The notes beneath the pieces were generated by a model. The model had not been told where the DNA came from. It saw nothing but the letters and a program-made list of their open reading frames with translations, and did not search any database. A stretch of DNA of 64,000 nt from Rheinheimera baltica DSM 14885 (GTDB taxonomy: Bacteria > Pseudomonadota > Gammaproteobacteria > Enterobacterales > Alteromonadaceae), in contig NZ_AUDG01000001.1 in the NCBI RefSeq assembly GCF_000425345.1, forward strand, positions 124,001 to 188,000, written 5' to 3'. This document shows, in pieces, positions 16,469 to 24,176 of this stretch. Each line of letters opens with the position of its first letter. Within the stretch, counting starts at the first letter, position 1. The translations under genes were made by a program, and so were the position numbers.

Positions 16469-16999
16469 TCACTCTTCAGGTTGCTGCGAACTGACGCAGT
16501 TAAAGTTGGCCGGCAAAGTGGCAATCACATCCTGCATCTGCTGCAGCGCAGCACTATCGAGACGATGCCCGCGAGGACTGACAAAACGAATGGCAAAACT
16601 GTTATCACCAGCCGACCAGGAATACAGTTTGAAGTTGGCGTCAATGCAGAGGTGGTCGAGGCCACGTGCGGTTAACTCGGCACTTTCAACGTCAAGATCG
16701 TGAAAGATAGCGACCCTGGCATCGAGCAAGATGCACGGTAACGGGATGGTGGACGGCATTTTGATCCGCACCAGAATGCGAGGCGCTAGTTCATGCGTCA
16801 GTACAGTGCTGACAAAACGGTCCAAAAACCGGTAGTACTCATAAAACGACACCACAATGGGTAACCGTTCATCAAACTGCAGTTGCATGGCAATGTGCAG
16901 CTCGTCTTCTGCCAGTAAGGCATTGCCCAGTAACGCTGGCAGGACTTCAGGCTTACGCCGCTGAATGTCTAAACTTCCAATAAATCCTTGAGTATTCAT
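16469..16999 (-). CDS. Unrecognised protein of the biosynthetic operon
   Basis: This 176-residue protein has no signal peptide and no membrane segment. Its ATG at 16999 overlaps the stop of the preceding KASIII-like gene (ATGA), so it is translationally coupled to it; a start 12 bases upstream is possible. It has a mixed strand/helix pattern with no motif that I recognise; FYEYYRFLDRFVSTVL and SPRGHRLDSAALQQM are its most distinctive parts. Its tight coupling to the second short KASIII-like gene suggests a physical partner or modifying role. Confidence 0.7.
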   Translation of the reverse strand: MNTQGFIGSLDIQRRKPEVLPALLGNALLAEDELHIAMQLQFDERLPIVVSFYEYYRFLDRFVSTVLTHELAPRILVRIKMPSTIPLPCILLDARVAIFHDLDVESAELTARGLDHLCIDANFKLYSWSAGDNSFAIRFVSPRGHRLDSAALQQMQDVIATLPANFNCVSSQQPEE

Positions 17000-17835
17000 A
17001 GCACTTGGCACTCTTCAATATGGATGTGGGATTGCGCATTGAGGCTGGCATTCAAAAAGCAGAAATAACCTTCCGATGCGATTGACGACAATAGGTAGTG
17101 TTTGGACTCACCTTGCTGACGCTGCGGGTCTCTGGCGATGGAGATCCATGGATCTGAACCGCATACATGGCCATATTCATCATATAAATCAGGCAAGTAG
17201 GGAAATTCGGCTAAAGTTCTTTTCAGCCCTTTACGCATCTTTCCTTCAAAAAAGCACAACGCAATGGTGCGTTCGGGGTGACGTAAAGCGGCCTTCTGAA
17301 TTTCTCCGGCATATTCGTACAGCATCACGGTCGGATTGCATTTACCAATACGAATCGCTTCAACATCGGTTAACAGAGCGGCAGGTTGATCCGGTAACTC
17401 CAGATGCACCTGGGTGATGCGGTGACTGGTTTTACCCCAAGACACATTGTCTTCCCAGAAGCGCATTTGCAGTGGATTGGCATCCACAATGGTGAGCAGG
17501 ATATGTTTGACATCTGGTTTGTGCAGCAGGTGCTGACGAACCAGAAAGCCCCAGGTTGCACACTGCATCGCATTGGAATAGGTGCAGCTGATACCGGTGC
17601 CAGTGGCGACAACCTGACTTAATTCGGCGGGCTCAAACCAGGCGCCTGAACAGACAATGTCGAGCGTCGAACTGCAGATATAGTGCGAAAACGCAGTCTG
17701 CGGGCGGGTTGATGTAACAGCCTCTGTTAACGCGATAAGCTTGCTGCTAAGTGCCGCAACAAAGTCCGCCGCTGGCAATCCATTCAGGAAACCACTTTGG
17801 ACAATATTGATGCTGTTAATCCGGAGGCTATTCAT
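16996..17835 (-). CDS. Short KASIII-like (thiolase-fold) protein, copy 2
   Basis: This 279-residue protein is a paralogue of the one at 6766-7581: the two share the helix/strand block around MQCATWGFLVRQHLLHKP and the YGHVCGSDPWI motif. In this copy the nucleophile-position residue (C in the other copy, ACWGY) is Thr (ATWGF), and the KASIII HQAN position reads FFEGK. It is therefore probably catalytically dead. At 279 residues it is shorter than FabH (about 320). The start 1 base upstream of the end of the 344-residue gene's stop indicates close coupling. It may dimerise with copy 1 or with the KASIII-like protein at the left edge. Tentative. Confidence 0.48.
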   Translation of the reverse strand: MNSLRINSINIVQSGFLNGLPAADFVAALSSKLIALTEAVTSTRPQTAFSHYICSSTLDIVCSGAWFEPAELSQVVATGTGISCTYSNAMQCATWGFLVRQHLLHKPDVKHILLTIVDANPLQMRFWEDNVSWGKTSHRITQVHLELPDQPAALLTDVEAIRIGKCNPTVMLYEYAGEIQKAALRHPERTIALCFFEGKMRKGLKRTLAEFPYLPDLYDEYGHVCGSDPWISIARDPQRQQGESKHYLLSSIASEGYFCFLNASLNAQSHIHIEECQVL

Positions 17836-17836
17836 G

Positions 17837-18871
17837 TTAGCGCACTTTCGTTTTGCTGTAGATTTCGAACAGGCAACGATAAGAACTGCCTTCCATACGG
17901 GTGAATGCCATCAAATCCCGCTGGATCATGGGTTGTTTAACAGCACCGGAAATCACTAGATCCAACAGGATCCGATTGGAAACAAACTTAATTGCCAGCG
18001 CCACCGGCAAACTTGGTTTACGTTCCACCAGGCTGTGGCAATAACGTTTCGCAATTGCTTCAAGTTGCTTCACAGCTGAGAGCTGCTCCACCGACAACTC
18101 AATCCGTTCGTTGTTCTGCAGCCATTGCACATGACCCATTAACGCGCGCACAAAACGTGGCCGGACCTTTGACAAAAAAACCGAAGTTGACGCCAGCCCC
18201 CCACTGGTTAGCAGATTGGTCTTTGCCACCCGGACTTTGCCGCTGACATTACCAAGCTGCAGCGTTCCATCCAGAAATGGCATGCCAACGGCAGTTTTGG
18301 TTAGTTTTTTGAATTCATCCGGCGGCACCAGCACCGAACTGGGATAGAGTTTTTGCGTTGAAGCCGCTGAAATTGACCCGTAATCCAGGCGATGACCTTC
18401 AATGATCCACACTTTGTCAACATCCAGCTCCAGCATGTCTCCGTCTTTGGTAAAAATGGTATTCCACTGCTGAATAGAAGGCCCACCGCCATCAGCCATC
18501 AGAAAACCGCCAAACTGGGCTGTCCCCTGCTGATGCCAGGAATCAACTTCGGCAATTTGCGCATCGCTGGCAATAAACGAAAACAACAATTTGCCAAAGT
18601 TGGTGACTAGTGCATGAAAGTTGTTATTCACTAAACCTTTAGCTGCAAACCCTTCCAGCAGATTCTCAATATTTTGTTCAATCTCATTAAAAGGTGCTTG
18701 TTGCTCCGACGGAATCACCTTGCCTTGTTCAATCGCATGGAAATCATCATGGTCAATAATCATCTGTGTATCGACAGTTGAAATCACACCATTCCGAATA
18801 ATACGTTTTAAGTAAGGCCCAACCTCGCCATACTCAGACAACCCTTCGCATATACTATTTTCAAGCTTCAC
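17837..18871 (-). CDS. Divergent acyl-CoA dehydrogenase-like protein
   Basis: This 344-residue protein appears to be a reduced member of the acyl-CoA dehydrogenase fold. GTAQFGGFLMADGGGPS followed by a strand pair and DKVWIIEGHRLD looks like the middle beta-domain (usual form: T-E-P-x-A-G-S-D ... G-x-K-x-[FW]-I). Near the C terminus, IQRDLMAFTRMEGSSYR matches the helix with the catalytic Glu in EG[ST]. The usual N-terminal helical domain is short. It lies between the decarboxylase and the short KASIII-like gene. It could be an active oxidase acting on ACP-bound chains or a non-catalytic partner of the 624-residue enzyme. Confidence 0.5.
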   Translation of the reverse strand: MKLENSICEGLSEYGEVGPYLKRIIRNGVISTVDTQMIIDHDDFHAIEQGKVIPSEQQAPFNEIEQNIENLLEGFAAKGLVNNNFHALVTNFGKLLFSFIASDAQIAEVDSWHQQGTAQFGGFLMADGGGPSIQQWNTIFTKDGDMLELDVDKVWIIEGHRLDYGSISAASTQKLYPSSVLVPPDEFKKLTKTAVGMPFLDGTLQLGNVSGKVRVAKTNLLTSGGLASTSVFLSKVRPRFVRALMGHVQWLQNNERIELSVEQLSAVKQLEAIAKRYCHSLVERKPSLPVALAIKFVSNRILLDLVISGAVKQPMIQRDLMAFTRMEGSSYRCLFEIYSKTKVR

Positions 18872-18914
18872 GATAAATTACCACCTTTATTATAATTAAA
18901 GTTTCATCACAATT

Positions 18915-20054
18915 TTAAATTACATATTCTTTGTATTCTTTCAGTGCCAGAAACTTTGATACGGTATACATTGAGTTATAGGCGCCACAATTTTCAAATA
19001 AAACCTTGTCACCTATTTTAACTTTATATTCAAACTTCTTCACTTCACCAATCACATCATCCCGATTACATGAAGCCCCTACAAAAATGTAGTTTTTTGG
19101 ATCGTCTGGTGTATCACTAAAGATAAAGGGGGTGTCATACTTGCGAATAACATGTTCGGTCTTGGCAAGGAGAAAGTTCTGCGCCATACCGCCATCACAG
19201 ACAATGATATTTTTTTCATTAATTGATTTAGTACTGACAACTTCAGTCAAAAAATAACCCGCTGTTCCAAATATTGCGCGACCTGATTCATGAATGATGG
19301 TGGTTTTTTGTTGAAGGCCGAATAAAGCGTCGCGATATGATTTGAAATCAATATTCTTTTCGCGCCAATTTGCAGGAATACCGCCGCCAAGATTAATCAC
19401 GGCCAGCGGGTAGCCGAGCATTTCGCTGACCAGATCATAAAGTCCCTCCACTGCAGCAACGCAGGCCTGCGACTTTTTCAGAAAATTATTGGACCCGGCA
19501 AAGATATGCAATCCGGAAACTTTGATTCCTATATCAATAACTTTGGCAATTGCGGCGCGCAATGCAGGCAAATCCATGCCAAAATGATCGTCAGGATATG
19601 CTGTGGCACCTTTGACAACGGCATCAAAATTTAATCGCAACAACACGTCATTATTAAAAGCACGCTCTTGCTTTACTTCAGCAATCACATCTAACTGAGC
19701 CAGGTGGTCAACAATAAATGTTGCATTGTATCGAGAAGCAACCTCTACCATTTTTTTGGAGTAAGCAGGTGTGTTTATATACACTTTTTGTTTAGTACCT
19801 GAGCGCAGCCGAAGTTCACCTAATGAAGCAACTTCGTAGCCATCTTCAAAGTGATATGCAGCCCTGGACAATAACTCAGGACAATGATTTGATTTTATTG
19901 AAACAACGAGTGGCGTACCTAAAGCTTCTTTCAATTCTTTATAATTCAAGCCAACCTGCTCAACAGAATAAATGTATGCAGGTGTAACCAATTCATCTTG
20001 TGTAGCCCGAAGCAACTCAATGACACTATTTTTCACGTTATCCACTGTACTCAT
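18915..20054 (-). CDS. Type III PLP-dependent decarboxylase (DAP/ornithine decarboxylase family)
   Basis: This 379-residue protein has the alanine-racemase-like TIM barrel plus C-terminal beta domain of group IV (DapDC/ODC) decarboxylases. The PLP lysine is in VSIKSNHCPEL near residue 54, the phosphate-binding loop is INLGGGIP near 225, then ESGRAIFGTAG near 272 and the Cys of GASCNRDD near 326. The C-terminal FENCGAYNSMYT carries the conserved Tyr that contacts PLP. Members decarboxylate free amino acids or, like BtrK, an aminoacyl-ACP. It is the first gene of the leftward operon and lies behind a lux-type box. It may make the amine starter. The substrate is not visible. Confidence 0.88.
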   Translation of the reverse strand: MSTVDNVKNSVIELLRATQDELVTPAYIYSVEQVGLNYKELKEALGTPLVVSIKSNHCPELLSRAAYHFEDGYEVASLGELRLRSGTKQKVYINTPAYSKKMVEVASRYNATFIVDHLAQLDVIAEVKQERAFNNDVLLRLNFDAVVKGATAYPDDHFGMDLPALRAAIAKVIDIGIKVSGLHIFAGSNNFLKKSQACVAAVEGLYDLVSEMLGYPLAVINLGGGIPANWREKNIDFKSYRDALFGLQQKTTIIHESGRAIFGTAGYFLTEVVSTKSINEKNIIVCDGGMAQNFLLAKTEHVIRKYDTPFIFSDTPDDPKNYIFVGASCNRDDVIGEVKKFEYKVKIGDKVLFENCGAYNSMYTVSKFLALKEYKEYVI

Positions 20055-20152
20055 ACAATTAATTCTCTAAGTTATCTGCTGGACCACTTCCTTACTGGGA
20101 ACATTCCAGCAAGGTATGCATACACAATAATTTAATTTTTTCCGGCTGCCTG

Positions 20153-20168
20153 CTGTCAGATGTGACAG
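20153..20168. promoter_or_regulatory. lux-type box 1 (leftward operon side)
   Basis: The site reads CTGTCAGATGTGACAG: six-base inverted arms CTGTCA/TGACAG around GATG. It fits the CT-N12-AG form known for las/rhl boxes. It lies about 85 bases upstream of the decarboxylase start codon. It is identical to the site at 20316-20331. Confidence 0.7.
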
Positions 20169-20315
20169 ATAACGACATTAAAAACGGACCAGTAATAATG
20201 AGGGAAAACATTTACACCAGGCATTCCAACACTAAAGGGAATAATTTTTCCGTCGAAAAAAAAGAATATTTCCACACAACAGCTAAATCATAATTTCCAG
20301 CAGCATTTATTACTG

Positions 20316-20331
20316 CTGTCAGATGTGACAG
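20316..20331. promoter_or_regulatory. lux-type box 2 (rightward operon side)
   Basis: This is an exact second copy of the 16-bp site CTGTCAGATGTGACAG, 163 bases from the first. It lies about 115 bases upstream of the asnB-like start codon. Confidence 0.7.
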
Positions 20332-20446
20332 CTGTCGGCAGGGTTGGATCTTGTAAGCTAGAGGCTGGTCATAAAACGGCTTACCTGGGTGCTGGCAAAA
20401 AACACGCAGCACGTAACGGTAATGTCATGATGGATAAGGGCACTCA

Positions 20447-22474
20447 ATGTGTGGTTTAAGCGTAATTTACAAATTTCAGCAGGCAGCCGTCGATCCGGCA
20501 GATTTAGCCACCATGTCAGCAACCATCGCCCACCGTGGGCCTGACGAAGCGGGTTACGCCATCGTGGAGCAAGGTAAAGTGGGACTGGCGCATGTCCGGT
20601 TAAGTATTGTCGATTTAGCTCATGGTCAGCAGCCGATGTTTAGCCGTGACGAGCGGATTGGCATCAGCTACAACGGCGAAATTTATGATGCCGAGTTACA
20701 CCGGCAACGCCTGCGGGCACTAGGTCATCAATTCCGGACCACATCAGATACCGAAGTGTTGTTGTGTTTGTACCAGGAATATGGCGTGGATTTTGTTAGT
20801 CAGCTCAATGGCGAATTCGCTTTTGTACTGTGGGATGGTCATCGAAACAAACTTCTGGTCGCACGGGATCGAACCGGTGTTAAACCCTTATATTACCTCC
20901 AGAATACCCATGAAGTGATCCTGTGCTCTGAAGCAAAAGGGATCCTGTCCTTGGATCGGATCGATCGTGCTTTGAACCCGGCATATTTTTTAAGTACGCC
21001 CTTTGCCTTCCAGGTGCAGGGAATTTCTGCATTCAGTCAGATCCTGTCGCTGAAACCAGCCCATCTACTGCTGATTGATCAACAAGGCATCACCGAACAC
21101 TGCTATTGGCAACCCAACTACAATGCCGATCGCGATATCTCATTTGCGACGGCACAGGAGCAGGTAGAGCAGTTGCTTGACCAGGCGGTGGCACGTCGGT
21201 TAGTTGCAGACGTCCCCGTGGGTACCTATCTAAGTGGCGGCATCGATTCAACCCTAACCTGCGCGATGATGGCGAGACATCATTCTAAATTCAAAGCCTT
21301 CAACCTCAGTTACGTCAACAGCGACTACGATGAATCGTCACTGGCGGCACAAATTGCCGCCCACTATGGTGTTGAACTGCACACACTGCCCTGTACCAAA
21401 GACGACTTGGCGGAGCATTTGGAAGACGCAATTTTTCACAGTGAAATGTTGATTGCAAATCCAGGCCATGTCGGTAAAAAACTGTTATCAAAGTTCGCCC
21501 GGCAAAATGGTGTGAAAGTGTGCCTGACCGGGGAAGGTTCGGACGAGTTTTTTGCCGGTTACGCTTATTTTAAGCAAGAGGCCTTATGGCGCATGCTCGC
21601 TGCAGGCGGTGAGCAGGAAGTCTTTGGCCGGCAATTAACTCAGCAATTTGAAAAAAATGAATACCGCTCTCAGGAGCTGAGCTGGACTAAAAGTAATAAC
21701 TGGCGCAGCGATCAGCATATTTTTGGCTTTCCAAGTTTTAAACAAACCGTAGTAACACAGCTAAGTAAAATGGTGGCGCCTAACTTATATCATCCGGATT
21801 TCATTGACTACTCCCAGCAACCAACGCCGTTTCAGTTGTTAAAGTCCAGTTATCCGCTGGCGCAAATGCAGCAATTAGATCCAGTGAATGCATCACGGCT
21901 GTTATCTCTGAGTACCTTGTCCGACTACATTATTCCGGTGCTTGGAGATCGCGCTGAGATGGCGAATTCACTGGAATGCCGGACACCATTTCTGGACAAC
22001 CATCTACTTGATTTTGCTACCCGGTTGCCGCAATCCTATTTATTAAAAATGGATACATTGCGAGAGAAATACTTGCTGCACGAAGCCTTTAAAAAAGATT
22101 TGCCGCCCTTTATGTATCAACAACACAAACATCCATTTTCGGCTGATGACTGGTATGCATTGTCGCAGCAAAGCAAACGCGGACAAGCGCTGTTTCAGCA
22201 TTATTTGTCGCCACAGCAAATTGCGGCAGCAGGTATTTTTAATCCTAAGTATGTCGCAACGATGCAACAACTTTGGCAAAACCTGCCCTCCGCTTCACCG
22301 ATGTTGAAAAAGATCCAATCAACGATGGGGGTCATTCTGGGATCACAAATTATGCACGAGCGGTTTATTGCCAATCGCATCAGGCCGAAACAACCGATCT
22401 TGCTGATTGACCGCAGCCCGCGGCAGCAAGGGCTGCTTCAGGCACAGCAACAGACCGGGTATTGCCTGTCATGA
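20447..22474 (+). CDS. Asparagine synthetase-like glutamine amidotransferase
   Basis: This 675-residue protein has the class II glutaminase domain (catalytic Cys2 of MCGLS, RGPDEAG near residue 26, YNGEIYD near 80) and the C-terminal ATP-pyrophosphatase synthetase domain with the PP-loop LSGGIDSTLT near 261 and GEGSDEFFAGYAY near 363. It should adenylate a carboxylate and transfer ammonia from glutamine. In secondary metabolism such AsnB-like enzymes make amides or close rings (beta-lactam synthetase type) rather than asparagine. It is the first gene of the rightward operon, behind lux box 2. Its stop overlaps the ATG of a 38-codon ORF. Confidence 0.9.
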   Translation: MCGLSVIYKFQQAAVDPADLATMSATIAHRGPDEAGYAIVEQGKVGLAHVRLSIVDLAHGQQPMFSRDERIGISYNGEIYDAELHRQRLRALGHQFRTTSDTEVLLCLYQEYGVDFVSQLNGEFAFVLWDGHRNKLLVARDRTGVKPLYYLQNTHEVILCSEAKGILSLDRIDRALNPAYFLSTPFAFQVQGISAFSQILSLKPAHLLLIDQQGITEHCYWQPNYNADRDISFATAQEQVEQLLDQAVARRLVADVPVGTYLSGGIDSTLTCAMMARHHSKFKAFNLSYVNSDYDESSLAAQIAAHYGVELHTLPCTKDDLAEHLEDAIFHSEMLIANPGHVGKKLLSKFARQNGVKVCLTGEGSDEFFAGYAYFKQEALWRMLAAGGEQEVFGRQLTQQFEKNEYRSQELSWTKSNNWRSDQHIFGFPSFKQTVVTQLSKMVAPNLYHPDFIDYSQQPTPFQLLKSSYPLAQMQQLDPVNASRLLSLSTLSDYIIPVLGDRAEMANSLECRTPFLDNHLLDFATRLPQSYLLKMDTLREKYLLHEAFKKDLPPFMYQQHKHPFSADDWYALSQQSKRGQALFQHYLSPQQIAAAGIFNPKYVATMQQLWQNLPSASPMLKKIQSTMGVILGSQIMHERFIANRIRPKQPILLIDRSPRQQGLLQAQQQTGYCLS

Positions 22475-22587
22475 ACCGTTGTGATGCATCACTGTGGCAA
22501 AGCGATAGCATTTGCAATAAGCAACATCAATCTCAAACAGGATCACCTGTCGGTCAGTGGCAGGAATCTCAATGGAGTGCCCAATGA
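22471..22587 (+). CDS. 38-residue small ORF, ATGA-coupled on both sides
   Basis: An ATG at 22471 overlaps the TGA of the asnB-like gene (ATGA), and its own TGA at 22585-22587 overlaps the ATG of the phosphopantetheinyl transferase gene at 22584 (again ATGA). It encodes MNRCDASLWQSDSICNKQHQ and then 18 more residues, rich in Gln, Ser and Trp, without a signal peptide or membrane segment. Perfect coupling at both ends would be unusual by chance and argues that ribosomes pass through it. It could be a small protein of the cluster or only a coupling device. No homologue is recognised. Confidence 0.45.
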   Translation: MNRCDASLWQSDSICNKQHQSQTGSPVGQWQESQWSAQ

Positions 22588-23387
22588 AGCCGCACATTCA
22601 GGTTTATTTTTGTGAACATCGGCATTTTTTACATGATGAGTGGAAAGCAGAGGCGTTTGCTTGCCTGAATGCTAGTGAGCTGAGCCGTTATCACCGGTTT
22701 ACCCGATCACTGCCACAGCGCACGTTTTTACTTACCAGATTATTACTAAAAACTGCGCTCGCCAGCAGGCTGGGTCGAGCCGCAAGCAACATTCACCTGG
22801 CTGCCAGTAAAAACGGTAAGCCATATATTGAGGACGAAACCGGATTACAACTGAACATTTCCCATTCTGGTAAAGCGCTGGCGGTGGCCATTGCCGACTG
22901 TAATCTTGGGATCGATGTTGAGGATCATCTTAAGTTGCAAAAAGTGCTGCCGCTGGCAGGCCAGTATATTAATGACCAAGCAGCCTCAGATATTGCTTGC
23001 GCTTCAAATGCCGCGCTGGCGCTGGATCGGCTTACGCTGTACTGGACGACGCTGGAAAGTCTGGTGAAATTTCAGGACAGTTCAATATTTAAGGTAAGGC
23101 GTGCATTTGTGTTACCGCCTGCAGTATGCAAAGACAGCTGCAGTTTTAACTTTGCCGGGCAACAGTTTTTTTCCCTGGCGGTGGCGAACGATTTTAGGAT
23201 CACCTTATGTAGCCCCTTGTCAGAGCAGCGTTGTGATTTTCAGCAGATAACCCCAGACACGCTAAACCTATTACACCAAGGGTCGACGTCCGGGGCGAAT
23301 AAGGCGTTACAATGTTCAAAGAGGGCGTATATGCAATGGACTGTGACTAAAGGTGAAACAAACGACAGCAGTGCAGTGACAGTATGA
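22584..23387 (+). CDS. Sfp-type 4'-phosphopantetheinyl transferase
   Basis: This 267-residue protein transfers phosphopantetheine from CoA to ACPs. The family motifs are NGKPYI near residue 83, the ISHSGKALAVAI segment, GIDVEDH (Mg-binding Asp and Glu) near 117 and the helix WTTLESLVK near 157, where the usual W-x-x-K-E-A is relaxed to T-L-E. The ATG at 22584 has GGAG 6 bases upstream and overlaps the stop of the small ORF; starts at 22572 or 22557 are possible. It probably activates the two ACPs of the cluster. The last 60 residues are a poorly conserved tail. Confidence 0.85.
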   Translation: MKPHIQVYFCEHRHFLHDEWKAEAFACLNASELSRYHRFTRSLPQRTFLLTRLLLKTALASRLGRAASNIHLAASKNGKPYIEDETGLQLNISHSGKALAVAIADCNLGIDVEDHLKLQKVLPLAGQYINDQAASDIACASNAALALDRLTLYWTTLESLVKFQDSSIFKVRRAFVLPPAVCKDSCSFNFAGQQFFSLAVANDFRITLCSPLSEQRCDFQQITPDTLNLLHQGSTSGANKALQCSKRAYMQWTVTKGETNDSSAVTV

Positions 23388-23416
23388 GTGGTTCGGGACT
23401 TATAGGCAGCAAGATC

Positions 23417-23435
23417 GCCGGCTACAGCGGCCGGC
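23417..23435. terminator. GC-rich hairpin between convergent genes
   Basis: The arms GCCGGC/GCCGGC around a 7-base loop lie between the converging phosphopantetheinyl transferase and luxI genes. There is no T-tract, so termination is only a suggestion. Confidence 0.35.
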
Positions 23436-23442
23436 AAGACAA

Positions 23443-24030
23443 TTAATGCTTAACAATACACAGGTTTTCGTTGACTTCAATTTGCAGAGCGACTGAACGT
23501 TCAACACCAATTTGTAGTGCTTTACCATCACCCATCCGGCGCATCGTCACGCCCAACTGGCGTAAAATACGCTCGCAGGCCACAGTGGTGACGGTGACAT
23601 AACTGGTGATGCCATGCTGTTTGGCAAAATCGTAAAACGAGCGGATTAGCTCAATTGTGGTATCGGCGAAGTAACCATCATCGGTATTGCGTTTGTCTTT
23701 GTTGACGGCAAAGCGGCTGATTTCCCAGATATTCTCTTCTACCGGCGCTTTTTCGCCTTGTAACAGTTGTGGGAAAACATCTTTGAGCATGTAGTCGCCT
23801 TGTGAAGGCAAAGCGCGCCAGCAGCCGAGGACTTGTTGGTCATCCGCGCTGTTCACCGCGATGTGGTATGGCTGCAGGTCATCAAACTGATCCCGTTCAC
23901 GCCCTTGATTTGAAGTAATTTCCCAGCCAAGACGTTTGATAAACGTATCGTGCCGCAATTGAAACACTTGATCTAAAATTTGTGGGTTGTGGTTTACAGC
24001 ATTTTCCTGGAAGAAGATTACATTTTTCAT
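23443..24030 (-). CDS. LuxI-family acyl-homoserine lactone synthase
   Basis: This 195-residue protein shows the LuxI pattern: VFQLRHDTFIKRLGW near the N terminus (conserved Arg, Phe, Trp), ERDQFDDLQPYHI with the conserved Asp pair, GCWRALPSQGDYMLKDVF, and WEISRFAV with the conserved Glu and Arg. It should join an acyl chain from acyl-ACP to S-adenosylmethionine and release a homoserine lactone. ATG at 24030 is used; GTG at 24039 is an alternative. A lux-type box lies 64 bases upstream of the start, so autoinduction is likely. The cognate LuxR is encoded 2 kb to the right. Confidence 0.92.
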   Translation of the reverse strand: MKNVIFFQENAVNHNPQILDQVFQLRHDTFIKRLGWEITSNQGRERDQFDDLQPYHIAVNSADDQQVLGCWRALPSQGDYMLKDVFPQLLQGEKAPVEENIWEISRFAVNKDKRNTDDGYFADTTIELIRSFYDFAKQHGITSYVTVTTVACERILRQLGVTMRRMGDGKALQIGVERSVALQIEVNENLCIVKH

Positions 24031-24093
24031 TTTGAGCACGCCTTGGTTGAGTTGACGTGTTCAAAACTATTTTCTTACCGGTTACTGTCATAG

Positions 24094-24109
24094 CTGATAC
24101 ATCTGACGG
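24094..24109. promoter_or_regulatory. lux-type box 3, upstream of luxI
   Basis: On the minus strand the site reads CCGTCAGATGTATCAG, 13 of 16 bases identical to boxes 1 and 2. It is 64 bases upstream of the luxI ATG, a usual position for autoinduction. Confidence 0.55.
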
Positions 24110-24160
24110 GGCCAGGTATTATCTTTTATTTTCAGATAGTTAATATGTATTTTGCTGCAG

Positions 24161-24176
24161 GTGTAACATCTGACAG
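24161..24176. promoter_or_regulatory. lux-type box 4, upstream of luxI
   Basis: On the minus strand the site reads CTGTCAGATGTTACAC, 14 of 16 bases identical to boxes 1 and 2. It lies 52 bases beyond box 3, so luxI may have two stacked sites. Confidence 0.5.

Larger units (their letters stand above)
20055..20446. promoter_or_regulatory. Divergent intergenic control region with two lux-type boxes
   Basis: This 392-base region separates the leftward decarboxylase/PKS operon from the rightward asnB-like operon. It holds two identical 16-bp lux-type boxes, one closer to each start codon, and no convincing gene. It is A/T-rich relative to the flanking coding DNA. The arrangement suggests that both biosynthetic operons are turned on together by a LuxR-type regulator. 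Confidence 0.65.

Noticed and set aside
122-23387. Cluster as a standard aryl polyene cluster
   Set aside because: No MMPL exporter, ammonia lyase, glycosyltransferase or acyltransferase is seen, and decarboxylase, AsnB-like and ABC exporters are unusual for that family.
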